29,604 bases of DNA from Proteobacteria bacterium UBA7420 (lineage in GTDB: Bacteria > Pseudomonadota > Gammaproteobacteria > Magnimaribacterales > D2472): positions 1 to 29,604 of the forward strand of contig DKMG01000098.1 in NCBI GenBank assembly GCA_002469975.1, given 5' to 3'. Position 1 is the stretch's first letter. Every line of letters starts with the position of its first letter. The notes under the pieces are model-generated. The model was given only the letters and a program-made list of their open reading frames with translations, was not told the origin of the DNA and made no database searches. Made by a program: the position numbers and the translations under genes. Below are positions 1 through 8,134 of the stretch, piece after piece.

Positions 1-1330
1 CTGACGCTCCATAGTAGCCTTGGTCATCCGGACTATCTGAAGTTCTAATATTACTCCAAAAAATAGACAAATCATCTATACCATCATTGTTGAAGTCTCC
101 AATAGCAGATGCGTGAGCATGGGTAGCCGCTACTTTTTTGATGGCTGGCCCCCAGGGCTCTTGAATAGTGGTCTGATTAATATTAACAACTTCAAAGTTA
201 CCAGCGCCATCGTTAAAATATAAAACTGCGTTCATCATGACGTCAATATCCCCATCACCATCAATATCTCCTGCCCCAATATCGTGAGCAAAAATAACAT
301 CTGTGGCCTGAGGCGTGTCTTTCATCAGAGCAGCTTCATTTTGCAAAACCTGAATCTCTTTATGAATGCCATCGGATGAAAGCAGTAGAAGGTGAGGATA
401 AGCTTTCCAAAAATTAGTCTTATCATCTCGCAGGATTGGCACTCCAAAGCTAGCAATCATGGCATCATCAATGCCATCTTTGTTAAAGTCTGCGATCTCC
501 ACTCTATAAGGAGCTGGCAATCTCGGGGCTGAACCGGATTCATATTTGGTTAGGTCCTCAGATAATCTTCCCTGGCCATCATTCCATAAAATATGAATAG
601 TGCTCCAATAGCTCTTGTCTGCATCAGTTCCAAGGGATTTAAAGACTCGATCACCAATATCAGCAAGAAACATTACATCCTGGTCTCCATCTCCATCAAA
701 ATCTCCAGACATAATTTCGCCTGGTATAAAGCCTGGAGGCGACTCACCATTAGTCGCTTGGCAATTATCAGGTGTTGGGTAACAGTAAGTTCCTGCAGGA
801 ACTTTTTTTGCCTCGCTGCGGACCCATGGAAATATATCCCAAGTGGCGTAATTATTAGTTTGAAGGCTGTTAGCTATTTCCTCACCCGGCGAAAATGCAA
901 GTGAAAGATTCGTTGCTGTGTCCGAGTCTACATATGTAACAGGAATTAATATATTTTTAGAGACGCTCCTAGAGGTTGAAGATGTTAATTTGATGGACAA
1001 AGTCAGTGTGCTGGAAGTGTATGTAAAGGGAGCTCTGCCCTGAAGTGTTGTACCTGTGATCGAGGTAAATAATGCATCAGTAGTTTCCTCATCCACAGTC
1101 ATAACGACGGTTTCTCCTGCTTGCAAGTTTGTGGGCGTTACTATGACGGAAAATGACTCATAATCTTGCAAAGAATCTGGTGCTGTGTATGTAAAATTTA
1201 GAGGACTTGGGGGGGCAGGACCTGCGGGCTCAGGTGCGATAGAAGCAGATGATCCTCGCCCCCCACCACCACATGAAAGCAGCATTAAGCTAATTGATAG
1301 AATGGAGAGACAGCTTTTTTTATTATTCAT
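1..1330 (-). CDS. FG-GAP/VCBS repeat lipoprotein (3' end outside window)
   Basis: This reading frame stays open from an ATG at 1330 to the window edge, giving 443 visible residues; the C-terminus is cut off. The N-terminus is a lipoprotein signal: basic MNNKK, a hydrophobic run and a lipobox LLSC near residue 20, followed by a Gly/Ser/Pro-rich linker (GGGGRGSS, then PEPAGPAPPSP). Residues about 35-150 look like a beta-sandwich region. After that come at least four Asp-rich loops of the FG-GAP/VCBS type: GDFDGDGDQDVMFLAD, ADFNKDGIDDAMIASFG, GDIDGDGDIDVMMN and GDFNNDGIDDLSIFW. In this family such loops bind calcium and build a beta-propeller. The protein is therefore probably an outer-membrane-anchored surface propeller, with adhesion or polymer binding as a guess. 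It lies 61 nt downstream of queF and may have its own promoter in that AT-rich gap. The substrate is unknown. Confidence 0.85.
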   Translation of the reverse strand, partial: MNNKKSCLSILSISLMLLSCGGGGRGSSASIAPEPAGPAPPSPLNFTYTAPDSLQDYESFSVIVTPTNLQAGETVVMTVDEETTDALFTSITGTTLQGRAPFTYTSSTLTLSIKLTSSTSRSVSKNILIPVTYVDSDTATNLSLAFSPGEEIANSLQTNNYATWDIFPWVRSEAKKVPAGTYCYPTPDNCQATNGESPPGFIPGEIMSGDFDGDGDQDVMFLADIGDRVFKSLGTDADKSYWSTIHILWNDGQGRLSEDLTKYESGSAPRLPAPYRVEIADFNKDGIDDAMIASFGVPILRDDKTNFWKAYPHLLLLSSDGIHKEIQVLQNEAALMKDTPQATDVIFAHDIGAGDIDGDGDIDVMMNAVLYFNDGAGNFEVVNINQTTIQEPWGPAIKKVAATHAHASAIGDFNNDGIDDLSIFWSNIRTSDSPDDQGYYGAS

Positions 1331-1391
1331 AGTAATTAATAATATACGTGTTTAAAAAAACTATATCATTAATATGTATAAAAAAAATTAG

Positions 1392-2120
1392 TTATTGGTG
1401 TATATCTCGAAAATGAGAAAACATAGGTTTGCTATGAGTGGATCGCATTGGGTTAATATCAATACCACCTCTGCGCAAAAAACGGCCAAAAACAGTAAGG
1501 TTGGTCAGGTTTTGATCCTTGTATAACTGAAGAAATATATCTTCAATGCAAGTTTCATGGAAGTCACCCTGCTCTCTGTAAGATTTTAGTAACTTACCAA
1601 GCTTTTGAAGATTCATGGAGTTAGACGTTGAGTGAAAATAAATAGTCGCCCAATCTGGTTGACTGGTGACAGGGCAAATAGAACGAAAGCCTTCAAATCG
1701 AATAACTCTATTTCTTGCAATCGTTTTAGAGCCAGAATGGATTAGGTATGATTTTGGTGGATGAATGAGTTTGGTAATCTTTTTCACCTTCACTTTGCCA
1801 TCTAGCAACCTAGACAGATCTCTTTCTATGATCTGTAATGCACTTTGAATATTATTAAACTTTCGTTTATAAAATGATGCTAGGTATAGTTTTAGAGACT
1901 TTGATTCAACAGTTTGCAAGGTGGACTTTGGAATTTTAATCTCAAGAATTTCCAGCACAGGTTGATTCAAAGAATTGAGATAGGAGAATTCATAGGCTGT
2001 CCATAGATCATAACCAAAATACGACGCCATGGACTCTATATTATTGCGATTAACAGCATCTAGTAATGCTGGTGAATATTCTGAAACCCCTTGATGCTTT
2101 CCGAGAAACTTAACCTTCAC
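1392..2120 (-). CDS. queF: NADPH-dependent 7-cyano-7-deazaguanine reductase QueF
   Basis: QueF reduces preQ0 to preQ1 with NADPH in the cytosol, a step in making the tRNA base queuosine. The protein resembles the long, two-domain (E. coli type) form, although at 242 aa it is shorter than the roughly 280 aa of E. coli. The nucleophile is Cys149 in SICPVTSQPDW, with the general acid Asp156 seven residues later. FHETC (188-191) and RRGGIDINPMRS (216-227) match the family C-terminus, and ESKSLKLYL (72-80) matches the substrate-binding motif of the N-terminal half. The start is GTG (2118-2120), overlapping the TGA of yadH by 4 nt, so translation is probably coupled. It is the last gene of the 8092-to-1392 run. 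No other queuosine genes are in the window. Confidence 0.93.
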   Translation of the reverse strand: MKVKFLGKHQGVSEYSPALLDAVNRNNIESMASYFGYDLWTAYEFSYLNSLNQPVLEILEIKIPKSTLQTVESKSLKLYLASFYKRKFNNIQSALQIIERDLSRLLDGKVKVKKITKLIHPPKSYLIHSGSKTIARNRVIRFEGFRSICPVTSQPDWATIYFHSTSNSMNLQKLGKLLKSYREQGDFHETCIEDIFLQLYKDQNLTNLTVFGRFLRRGGIDINPMRSTHSKPMFSHFRDIHQ

Positions 2121-2896
2121 TGTCTGATGCCAGTGCCTTTATTGAGTAAATGAAGGCTCGCGGCACCAAGAATGACTATAAATAAAACAATCATTGATAG
2201 AGCCATAGGTATGGAGACGTCACTAACTCCAAGCATACCCTCTCTAAAGGTATTAACGACATAGAGCATAGGGTTTGCTAGGGAGATGTTTCTCCAGAAT
2301 TCTGGCAACATGTTGATGGAGTAAAACACTCCGCCAAGATAAATTAAAGGGGTCAATATAAAAGTGGGAATAATGGAAATGTCATCAAAGCTATCTGCAA
2401 ATACTGCATTTAAGAAGCCCATCAGTGAGAATAAAATTGCAGTAAGGAAAAGAACTAAAATAGTCAAAGCAGGATTGATCACGGTGAATGCGGGATAAAA
2501 GAAAAGACTGACGCAGAAAACGATACATCCAATTAATACTCCCCGACTCACTCCTCCAAGAATAAAGCCAAGCAAAATAGCCCAATTAGGCATGGGAGAA
2601 ACCAATAGCTCGTCTATAGATTTTTGAAATTTAACTGAGTAAAAAGAAGACACTACATTGGAGTAAGAGTTTGTGATGACAGACATCATGATAAGACCAG
2701 GGATCATAAATTGAATATAATCCAAGCCATCCATGGAGCCTATCCTAGGACCAATCAAAGTACCAAAAATTACAAAATACAGAGACATAGTGACAGCTGG
2801 TGGCACAAGGGTTTGAACCCAAATACGCAAATATCTTCGTATTTCTTTTTTTGTCAAAGTAACTAAGGCGATAAATATTTCTTTTTTTCTGCTCAT
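2117..2896 (-). CDS. yadH: ABC-2 type transporter permease, YadH-like
   Basis: This is an inner-membrane permease of 259 aa, close to the usual length of E. coli YadH. It has a basic cytosolic N-terminus (MSRKKE, KKEIRRYLR) followed by about six hydrophobic helices. The central part, YIQFMIPGLIMMSVI and then KSIDELLVSPMPNW, is typical of ABC-2 exporters, as is the C-terminal LANPMLYVVNTFREGMLG segment. It should pair with the ATPase encoded immediately upstream (overlap 2893-2896) to form a small exporter. The substrate of the YadGH family is not firmly established, and nothing here identifies it. The ATG lies in the shared junction GAGCAAGCATGAGC, which also occurs at two other gene boundaries in this window. 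Its 3' end overlaps the GTG start of queF. Confidence 0.9.
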   Translation of the reverse strand: MSRKKEIFIALVTLTKKEIRRYLRIWVQTLVPPAVTMSLYFVIFGTLIGPRIGSMDGLDYIQFMIPGLIMMSVITNSYSNVVSSFYSVKFQKSIDELLVSPMPNWAILLGFILGGVSRGVLIGCIVFCVSLFFYPAFTVINPALTILVLFLTAILFSLMGFLNAVFADSFDDISIIPTFILTPLIYLGGVFYSINMLPEFWRNISLANPMLYVVNTFREGMLGVSDVSIPMALSMIVLFIVILGAASLHLLNKGTGIRQ

Positions 2897-3816
2897 GCTT
2901 GCTCTTTTTTTACCATCTCAATAAACATCTCTTCCAATCTATTTGATTCATTTCGCATTGAATTAACCTGAATATTAAGATTAGAGAGTTGAACAAAGAG
3001 CTCATTGATAGATTGATCTTTAGAGACTGCCACATTGATAGTATGTGGGTCTTCTAGGGTAAGAGTGAAATCCTTGATACTTGGTGGAGTCTGTAATGGC
3101 TGATCAACATCCAGTACAAATCCCTGCACATCTAGCCTGCTCAGTAAATTTTTCATGCTAGTGTTCTCAACCAGCTCCCCATGATCAATAATTGCTATAT
3201 TCTTGCATAGCTGCTCCGCCTCTTCTAGGTAATGAGTGGTTAGTATAATAGTGGTGCCATTTGCATTAATTTCTTTTAGAAAATCCCACATCTCGCGTCG
3301 AAGCTCAATGTCCACTCCTGCAGTAGGCTCATCTAAAATTAATAATTTTGGATCATGAATTAATGCCTTCGCTATCATCAATCGTCGCTTGTAGCCACCA
3401 GATAAAGTTCGAGCCTGGCTATCTCGCCTATCCCACAACCCTAAACGCTTGAGAACTTTTTCTGCCTTAGCATTAGCCTCTGGAGCAGGAATGCCATAAA
3501 AACCTGCTTGGGTGACGACAATATCTAAGACCTTTTCGAATTGAGAAAAGTTAATTTCCTGAGAGACTACCCCAAGCAATCGCTTAGCTTCAGGAAAATC
3601 TACATCGATATCAATACCAAAGATCTTGACTGTGCCAGCAGTCTTATTAACCAACGAGCCAATAATACCAATGGTGGATGATTTGCCAGCACCGTTTGGG
3701 CCTAGCAAGGCGAAGAAATCGCCTTCAGTCACTGTTAAATCTATGCCTTTTAAAGCTACAACATCAGATCCATAGATTTTCTTGAGACCGGTGATCTCTA
3801 GTGCGAATTTGCTCAT
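2893..3816 (-). CDS. yadG: ABC transporter ATP-binding protein, YadG-like
   Basis: This is the nucleotide-binding subunit of a YadGH-type exporter; its 307 aa match the family length. Walker A is GPNGAGKS (39-46), the Q-loop lies near VVSQE (83-87), the ABC signature is LSGGY (138-142), Walker B is LLILDE (158-163) and the H-loop His is His195 in LTTHYLEEAEQ. After about residue 215 there is a C-terminal extension of the kind seen in drug-efflux and ABC-2 ATPases. ATP hydrolysis should drive the permease encoded directly downstream. The start overlaps the stop of the upstream transporter gene by 4 nt, and its own stop overlaps yadH by 4 nt. These overlaps place the pair inside a larger operon. 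The exported substrate is unknown. Confidence 0.93.
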   Translation of the reverse strand: MSKFALEITGLKKIYGSDVVALKGIDLTVTEGDFFALLGPNGAGKSSTIGIIGSLVNKTAGTVKIFGIDIDVDFPEAKRLLGVVSQEINFSQFEKVLDIVVTQAGFYGIPAPEANAKAEKVLKRLGLWDRRDSQARTLSGGYKRRLMIAKALIHDPKLLILDEPTAGVDIELRREMWDFLKEINANGTTIILTTHYLEEAEQLCKNIAIIDHGELVENTSMKNLLSRLDVQGFVLDVDQPLQTPPSIKDFTLTLEDPHTINVAVSKDQSINELFVQLSNLNIQVNSMRNESNRLEEMFIEMVKKEQA

Positions 3817-5204
3817 GCTTGCTCTTCTTCCAAGCCATCAACTAATACTGCTAGCAAAATACCTATTATGAGACCTACCCAGGCACTATAAAAAGTAATA
3901 AAAAAAGCAACTAAAAGCGCTGTAGCCATCTCAGAATTTTTTCTAGGAATAGACATCGCGATATAGGCGCAGGCAAAACCAGTCAAAATGAGAGTTAATG
4001 TTAATGCCATAACCATTAATGGCTGCATGAGGGTAACAAAAGGCAGAGTAAAATATAAAAATGGAATGCCCATTAGATAGTAAGAGCCAATGCCATCAAA
4101 AATTGAGGGCATGGATTTTGGTCCTTTTTTCCATTGTTCCGCAACCACAACATGGACTCCTGTCCACAAAGCTCCTTGAGTTGGGAAAAAGGGATTAATA
4201 AGACTCGCCAATAGATTTCTAATACCTACCGATAAATGCGAGCGGTTTAAATCAATTGGTAAGACCTCATCATCACGATGTTGCTGAGCATCTTTTAAGA
4301 CTTCAGTGGCGGTAACCAAGTCACCAAATAACAACATGTAGCCTATGATGACCAAAGGCAGAGCATCGATAAACATCTGCATGCTTGGTAACCCAAGGTA
4401 AAAAGGCGAGGTTTTCTCAATTAAACCCATGACATCAGGAATTTTAAAGCCCCACTCAATATTAAAATTTACCTCTCCAAACATGAAAGCAGCAAATCCA
4501 GCTATAACAAATCCTGGCAATAAGCCCAATGAACCAATGGCTGAGAAAAACTTGTGCTTTAAAGCAAGACGTTTAAATGGATTAGAGAAGGTAGTAATGA
4601 CGCATAGAACGATTGCAATGGTCATAGAAATAGGCTGTGCTAAATATGAATCAAAATCTTCAAAAAATACCTGGTAAAACGCTGCAAGAGCAGCACCAAG
4701 AATAATACCAGCTTTGAGCCCGTTAGGAATTTTCTCTACTAGCAGCTTTCCCCAGCCGGTCAAACCCAGTATAAGAATTAAGGCTGTGAATTCAAAGCAC
4801 ATAGCTGCCATAAATTGAAAAGTTTCTGGATGATACTTACACACACCATCGATGCAGGTATCAGAGCCATCTGGCGGAACACCATAAAACCCTGCTGCAG
4901 CGAGAGCGCCCATCACAATAGGAACTGCCGGAGTCACCCATCCGGGTGCCATAGGCTCACCAAATAATAGAGGTCCTGAAGATATAAAAATTCCAGCGAC
5001 CATGCTGACAGCCACAGCCTCTTCAAACGTAAGGCCAAGCTTCATGGCTAGGGGTGCTGCAGCAAAGGCTGTTGCGCCGGAAATAACCAAGCCTTGTAAA
5101 AACTCAGCAGATCTAAATTGAATATGGATGAAAGGAATTCTCAGCGTGAAAGGGCCCCACTTAATTCCATCACTTTTCTTTTTGATTACGTTCACTGTGT
5201 TCAT
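3813..5204 (-). CDS. Multi-spanning transporter of UraA/SulP-like fold, substrate unknown
   Basis: This 463-aa inner-membrane protein has about 12-14 hydrophobic segments. It contains a region resembling the NCS2/SLC26 (UraA-fold) transporters: GATAFAAAPLAM near residue 41, a Gly/Pro-rich segment (GEPMAPGWVTPAVPIVMGAL) and later IIGYMLLFGDLVTATEVLKDA. The second half carries NPFFPTQGALWTGVHVV, which resembles the central helix-breaking segment of such carriers. Two cysteines in a probable outside loop (DTCIDGVCKYH) could form a disulfide. The assignment to fold is moderate. The substrate (purine, sulfate, carboxylate or other) cannot be read from the sequence. It sits between the MoxR-VWA pair and yadGH with 4-nt overlaps on both sides, so it is presumably cotranscribed. 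The C-terminal EEEQA comes from the shared coupling junction. Confidence 0.75.
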   Translation of the reverse strand: MNTVNVIKKKSDGIKWGPFTLRIPFIHIQFRSAEFLQGLVISGATAFAAAPLAMKLGLTFEEAVAVSMVAGIFISSGPLLFGEPMAPGWVTPAVPIVMGALAAAGFYGVPPDGSDTCIDGVCKYHPETFQFMAAMCFEFTALILILGLTGWGKLLVEKIPNGLKAGIILGAALAAFYQVFFEDFDSYLAQPISMTIAIVLCVITTFSNPFKRLALKHKFFSAIGSLGLLPGFVIAGFAAFMFGEVNFNIEWGFKIPDVMGLIEKTSPFYLGLPSMQMFIDALPLVIIGYMLLFGDLVTATEVLKDAQQHRDDEVLPIDLNRSHLSVGIRNLLASLINPFFPTQGALWTGVHVVVAEQWKKGPKSMPSIFDGIGSYYLMGIPFLYFTLPFVTLMQPLMVMALTLTLILTGFACAYIAMSIPRKNSEMATALLVAFFITFYSAWVGLIIGILLAVLVDGLEEEQA

Positions 5205-6376
5205 TTAGATAGCTCCGACATACCGTCTTCTAATCCTTTTAAAGTTAATGGAAACATTCTATTTTCCACAAGCTCCCTTATGATACATAAAGAAGAGGTA
5301 TAGTCCCAATGGTCATCTGGCACAGGATTTAACCAAGCCACACGGGCGAAATGCTTGCATAGTTTTTTAATGGTTGCGCCGCCTGGTTCGTCATTCCAAT
5401 GCTCAATGCTACCTCCAGAATTGGTTATTTCGTAGGGCGCCATGGTGGCATCGCCTACAAAAATTACTTTGTAGTCAGGTGTATATTTATTAATAATATC
5501 TTGTACAAGAAATCTTTGCTGAGTCCTCCTTCTGTTATCTTCCCAAACTGATTCATAAACACAGTTGTGGAAATAGAAATATTTCAAATGCTTGAATTCT
5601 GTTTTAAGAGCTGAGAAAAGCTCTTCACAGAGCTTAATATAGGGATCCATGGAGCCGCCAACATCAAAAAAGATTAAAACTTTTACATGGTTTGTTCTCT
5701 CTCTAATCATGTTGATATCGAGGATGCCTGCATTTTTTGCAGTAGATTTTATGGTGCCATCCATGTCCAATTCATAGTCATTGCTTTGTCTAGCAAACTT
5801 CCTAAGTCTTCTGAGCGCCATCTTGATATTGCGAGTACCAATTTCAACCGAATCATCTAAATTTTGATATTGACGCTGCTCCCAAACTTTAACTGCTTTC
5901 TTTTGGCCGCCCTCGCCTCCAACTCTTATACCCTCAGGGTTCTGTCCATTATTTCCAAAAGGTGAAGTGCCATTGGTTCCAATCCACTTATTGCCTCCCT
6001 CGTGTCTTTCCTTTTGTTCTTCCATGCGTTTTTGAAATTCTTCTAGCAACTTCTCTAGACCACCTAAGGACTGAATTTTTTTTAACTCCTCAGGATCTAA
6101 TTCTTTCTCAAAAGCCTTGCGTAACCAATCCTCAGGAATTAATGCTTGAAAAATATCTTCAAGCGTCTCTATACCTCTAAAGTATATTTCAAAAGCTTTA
6201 TCAAACTTGTCGTAGTGTTTCTCATCTTTGACAAGAACAGTTCTTGCAAGAAAATAAAAATCATTCATGTCGGCAAAAGCTACATTTTTTTCAAGCGCTC
6301 CTAGTAAATCTAACAACTCTCTCAAAGTACAGGGAACGCCAGCAGAGCGAACGGTATGAAAGAGGTTAATGAGCAT
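5201..6376 (-). CDS. CoxE-type von Willebrand factor A domain protein
   Basis: This 391-aa cytosolic protein belongs to the CoxE-like VWA group (COG3825 type) that is habitually encoded beside a MoxR ATPase. The N-terminal half is helical and charged, with a coiled-coil-like stretch at about 85-127. A Gly/Asn-rich linker follows (about 127-160). The VWA domain begins near 230 with the metal-site motif DVGGSMDPY (Asp238, Ser242). A second conserved stretch reads FYFHNCVYESVWEDNRRR. The DVGGS form, with Gly where many VWA domains have Ser, is my recollection of the norm for this subfamily. In related MoxR-VWA pairs the two proteins act together in metal-centre insertion or protein maturation; the target here is unknown. 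It starts 6 nt after the MoxR stop, and its stop overlaps the transporter start by 4 nt. Confidence 0.9.
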   Translation of the reverse strand: MLINLFHTVRSAGVPCTLRELLDLLGALEKNVAFADMNDFYFLARTVLVKDEKHYDKFDKAFEIYFRGIETLEDIFQALIPEDWLRKAFEKELDPEELKKIQSLGGLEKLLEEFQKRMEEQKERHEGGNKWIGTNGTSPFGNNGQNPEGIRVGGEGGQKKAVKVWEQRQYQNLDDSVEIGTRNIKMALRRLRKFARQSNDYELDMDGTIKSTAKNAGILDINMIRERTNHVKVLIFFDVGGSMDPYIKLCEELFSALKTEFKHLKYFYFHNCVYESVWEDNRRRTQQRFLVQDIINKYTPDYKVIFVGDATMAPYEITNSGGSIEHWNDEPGGATIKKLCKHFARVAWLNPVPDDHWDYTSSLCIIRELVENRMFPLTLKGLEDGMSELSK

Positions 6377-6382
6377 TATTAT

Positions 6383-7231
6383 TTACTTTGATTGATCTCT
6401 TCTAGACATAAAGGCTAAACGCTCAAGAAGCTGAACATCTTGCTCGTTCTTTAGCAGCGCCCCGTAGAGTGGAGGTATGGCTTTTGATGAGTCTGCATTT
6501 TTCAATATCTCATCAGGTAGCTCATCAGACATTAGCAATTTCAACCAATCAATTAGCTCAGAGGTCGAAGGCTTCTTTTTCATTCCGGGAATTTTCCTGA
6601 TATCAAAAAATACATCCAAGGCTTCTTTTACAAGATTTTTTTTAACTTTTGGGTAATGCACCTTAACAATTCCTTCCATGGTCTCTCTGTCTGGGAACTG
6701 AATGTAATGGAAAAAGCACCGTCGTAAAAAAGCATCTGGAAGTTCTTTTTCATTGTTCGAGGTGATAATAATTAATGGGCGCTTTTTAGCTTTAATAGTC
6801 TCGCCTGTCTCGTAGCAGAAGAACTCCATTCTATCGAGTTCTTGCAGCAGGTCATTTGGAAATTCAATATCAGCTTTATCGATCTCATCTATAAGCAGAA
6901 CGACCTGCTTTTCAGACTCAAATGCTTCCCATAATTTACCTTTTTTTATGTAATTTTTAATATCTTTAACTCTCTCATCCCCCAGTTGTGAATCTCTAAG
7001 TCTGGTCACCGCATCATACTCATACAGTCCCTGTGACGCCTTAGTTGTTGACTTGACGTGCCACTCTATCAGCCGCATACCCAATGCTTCTGCTACCTCA
7101 ATCGCAAGGAGGGTTTTTCCAGTGCCTGGTTCACCCTTAATAATCAGGGGTCTCTCTAGAGCAATGGTTGCATTAACAGACATGCTGAGATCTTCTGTTG
7201 CAACATAGTTTTTTGTACCAGTAAATTTCAT
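6383..7231 (-). CDS. MoxR-family AAA+ ATPase
   Basis: This 282-aa AAA+ ATPase is of the MoxR/CoxD type. Walker A is GEPGTGKT (33-40), Walker B is VLLIDEID (111-118), sensor 1 is IIITSNNEKELPDAFLRRCFF with its arginine-finger region, and a C-terminal lid helix bundle follows. MoxR proteins are thought to act as chaperone-like remodelers with a VWA partner, which here is the gene 6 nt downstream. The start is supported by GAGG at 7239-7242, about 7 nt before the ATG. It follows the thioesterase gene with an 18-nt gap, so the operon may begin at 8092. The substrate of the pair is unknown. No dehydrogenase or molybdoenzyme that would suggest a CO-dehydrogenase or methanol system lies nearby. Confidence 0.93.
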   Translation of the reverse strand: MKFTGTKNYVATEDLSMSVNATIALERPLIIKGEPGTGKTLLAIEVAEALGMRLIEWHVKSTTKASQGLYEYDAVTRLRDSQLGDERVKDIKNYIKKGKLWEAFESEKQVVLLIDEIDKADIEFPNDLLQELDRMEFFCYETGETIKAKKRPLIIITSNNEKELPDAFLRRCFFHYIQFPDRETMEGIVKVHYPKVKKNLVKEALDVFFDIRKIPGMKKKPSTSELIDWLKLLMSDELPDEILKNADSSKAIPPLYGALLKNEQDVQLLERLAFMSRRDQSK

Positions 7232-7249
7232 AGGGTTTGCCTCGTGATG

Positions 7250-8092
7250 TTATGAAGATATTTTATCTTCGGATTTTAAAATTTTTGCGAGCTGACGGCT
7301 AGTAGCAACTAGGTTGCCGTTCAAATCCCAGATATTACAATCTTGTTCAAAATAGCCATTGCTAATATCTTTAGCATGACCATCAATAAATAGTTTATTG
7401 GTGGTGGGTAATTGTCGAATATTGGTTGTCAAAGTGAGTGTTGGAACCCAGCCAAGAGATCCATATTTATTCTGAACAACTGGGGGCAAGATATCTGATA
7501 AATAAGAAAGCACCAATTCATTAGCTGGGCCGCCAATTAGCTCTAAATAAGCAGAGCACCGAGCCTCTGCTTCACCGACAGGCAATGCGCTGTCCCACCA
7601 TGCATGATGAGGGTGGACGGATAGCTCAAGCTGCTGAATAAATGATGGAGTAGAACCAGGCTTGAGAGTGTCGTAGTTCATGCGTTTGAATTGAGCTTCG
7701 TCAAGCGAATCCTTAATGGCAGGCAATGGAGTGCCTAAACCAGAGTGCCCTTTCATGTATTTAAAATCTGAATAAAGGCCCGAGAACAAACATGTGGTCT
7801 TTCCGTTTTGAATTAGTCTTGCTTGACCCATTGAAGAGCCTCTAGAGGTTCTAAGAATCTCAATATGAATTTCTGCCTCTGCTGGATCTGTTCTATCTAG
7901 GTAATAAACGTTTGAATTAATTGCACTGGGATGAGGCATGACGCTTGCAAGAGCTTTATTCATTAGCGCCATTAGGTAGCCTCCGTGAGGAGTGTTGCCA
8001 ACAAAATATTTTGGGTCAGGGGTGAATGAAAACACAGACTCTGAAACCTTTGTAAGATTTAAAGCGTGTTGAAATTGGTCAAACTGGTTCAT
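7250..8092 (-). CDS. Acyl-CoA thioesterase-like protein, double hotdog fold
   Basis: This 280-aa protein resembles TesB/4HBT_3-type thioesterases, which hydrolyse acyl-CoA to free acid and CoA in the cytosol. The first hotdog half carries FVGNTPHGGYLMALMNKAL, with the central-helix His-Gly-Gly. It also has RTSRGSSMGQARLIQNGK. The second half contains SLGWVPTLTLTTNIRQLP, DGHAKDISNGYFEQDCNIWD and the closing LVATSRQLAKIL. I chose the ATG at 8092 (MNQFDQFQHALN). The frame remains open to 8209, but that extension would run into the divergent tatD gene and adds an unrelated segment. Upstream is a 42-nt divergent gap with an inverted repeat. It is probably the first gene of the minus-strand operon leading to MoxR. 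The acyl-CoA substrate is unknown. Confidence 0.85.
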   Translation of the reverse strand: MNQFDQFQHALNLTKVSESVFSFTPDPKYFVGNTPHGGYLMALMNKALASVMPHPSAINSNVYYLDRTDPAEAEIHIEILRTSRGSSMGQARLIQNGKTTCLFSGLYSDFKYMKGHSGLGTPLPAIKDSLDEAQFKRMNYDTLKPGSTPSFIQQLELSVHPHHAWWDSALPVGEAEARCSAYLELIGGPANELVLSYLSDILPPVVQNKYGSLGWVPTLTLTTNIRQLPTTNKLFIDGHAKDISNGYFEQDCNIWDLNGNLVATSRQLAKILKSEDKISS

Positions 8093-8102
8093 ATTAATAG
8101 AT

Positions 8103-8120
8103 AATTGCAATATTGTAATT
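8103..8120. promoter_or_regulatory. Inverted repeat in divergent thioesterase/tatD gap
   Basis: The 18-base element AATTGCAATATTGTAATT has two 9-base arms that pair with one mismatch. Its centre lies about 19 nt from the thioesterase start and 23 nt from the tatD start, within the only 42 nt available for two divergent promoters. It could be an operator, or overlapping -10 elements for both directions. The AT-rich composition makes chance possible. Confidence 0.35.
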
Positions 8121-8134
8121 GATAGAAAATAGAA

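Noticed and set aside
593..904. Plus-strand open frame of 103 codons
   Set aside because: It is opposite the FG-GAP lipoprotein gene, whose frame shows clear repeats; the plus-strand product has no recognisable features.
5663..5665. Gly in the VWA metal site (DVGGS instead of DxSxS) as a sign of inactivation
   Set aside because: As I recall, DVGGSMD is the usual form in this CoxE-like subfamily, so it is not evidence of a broken protein.
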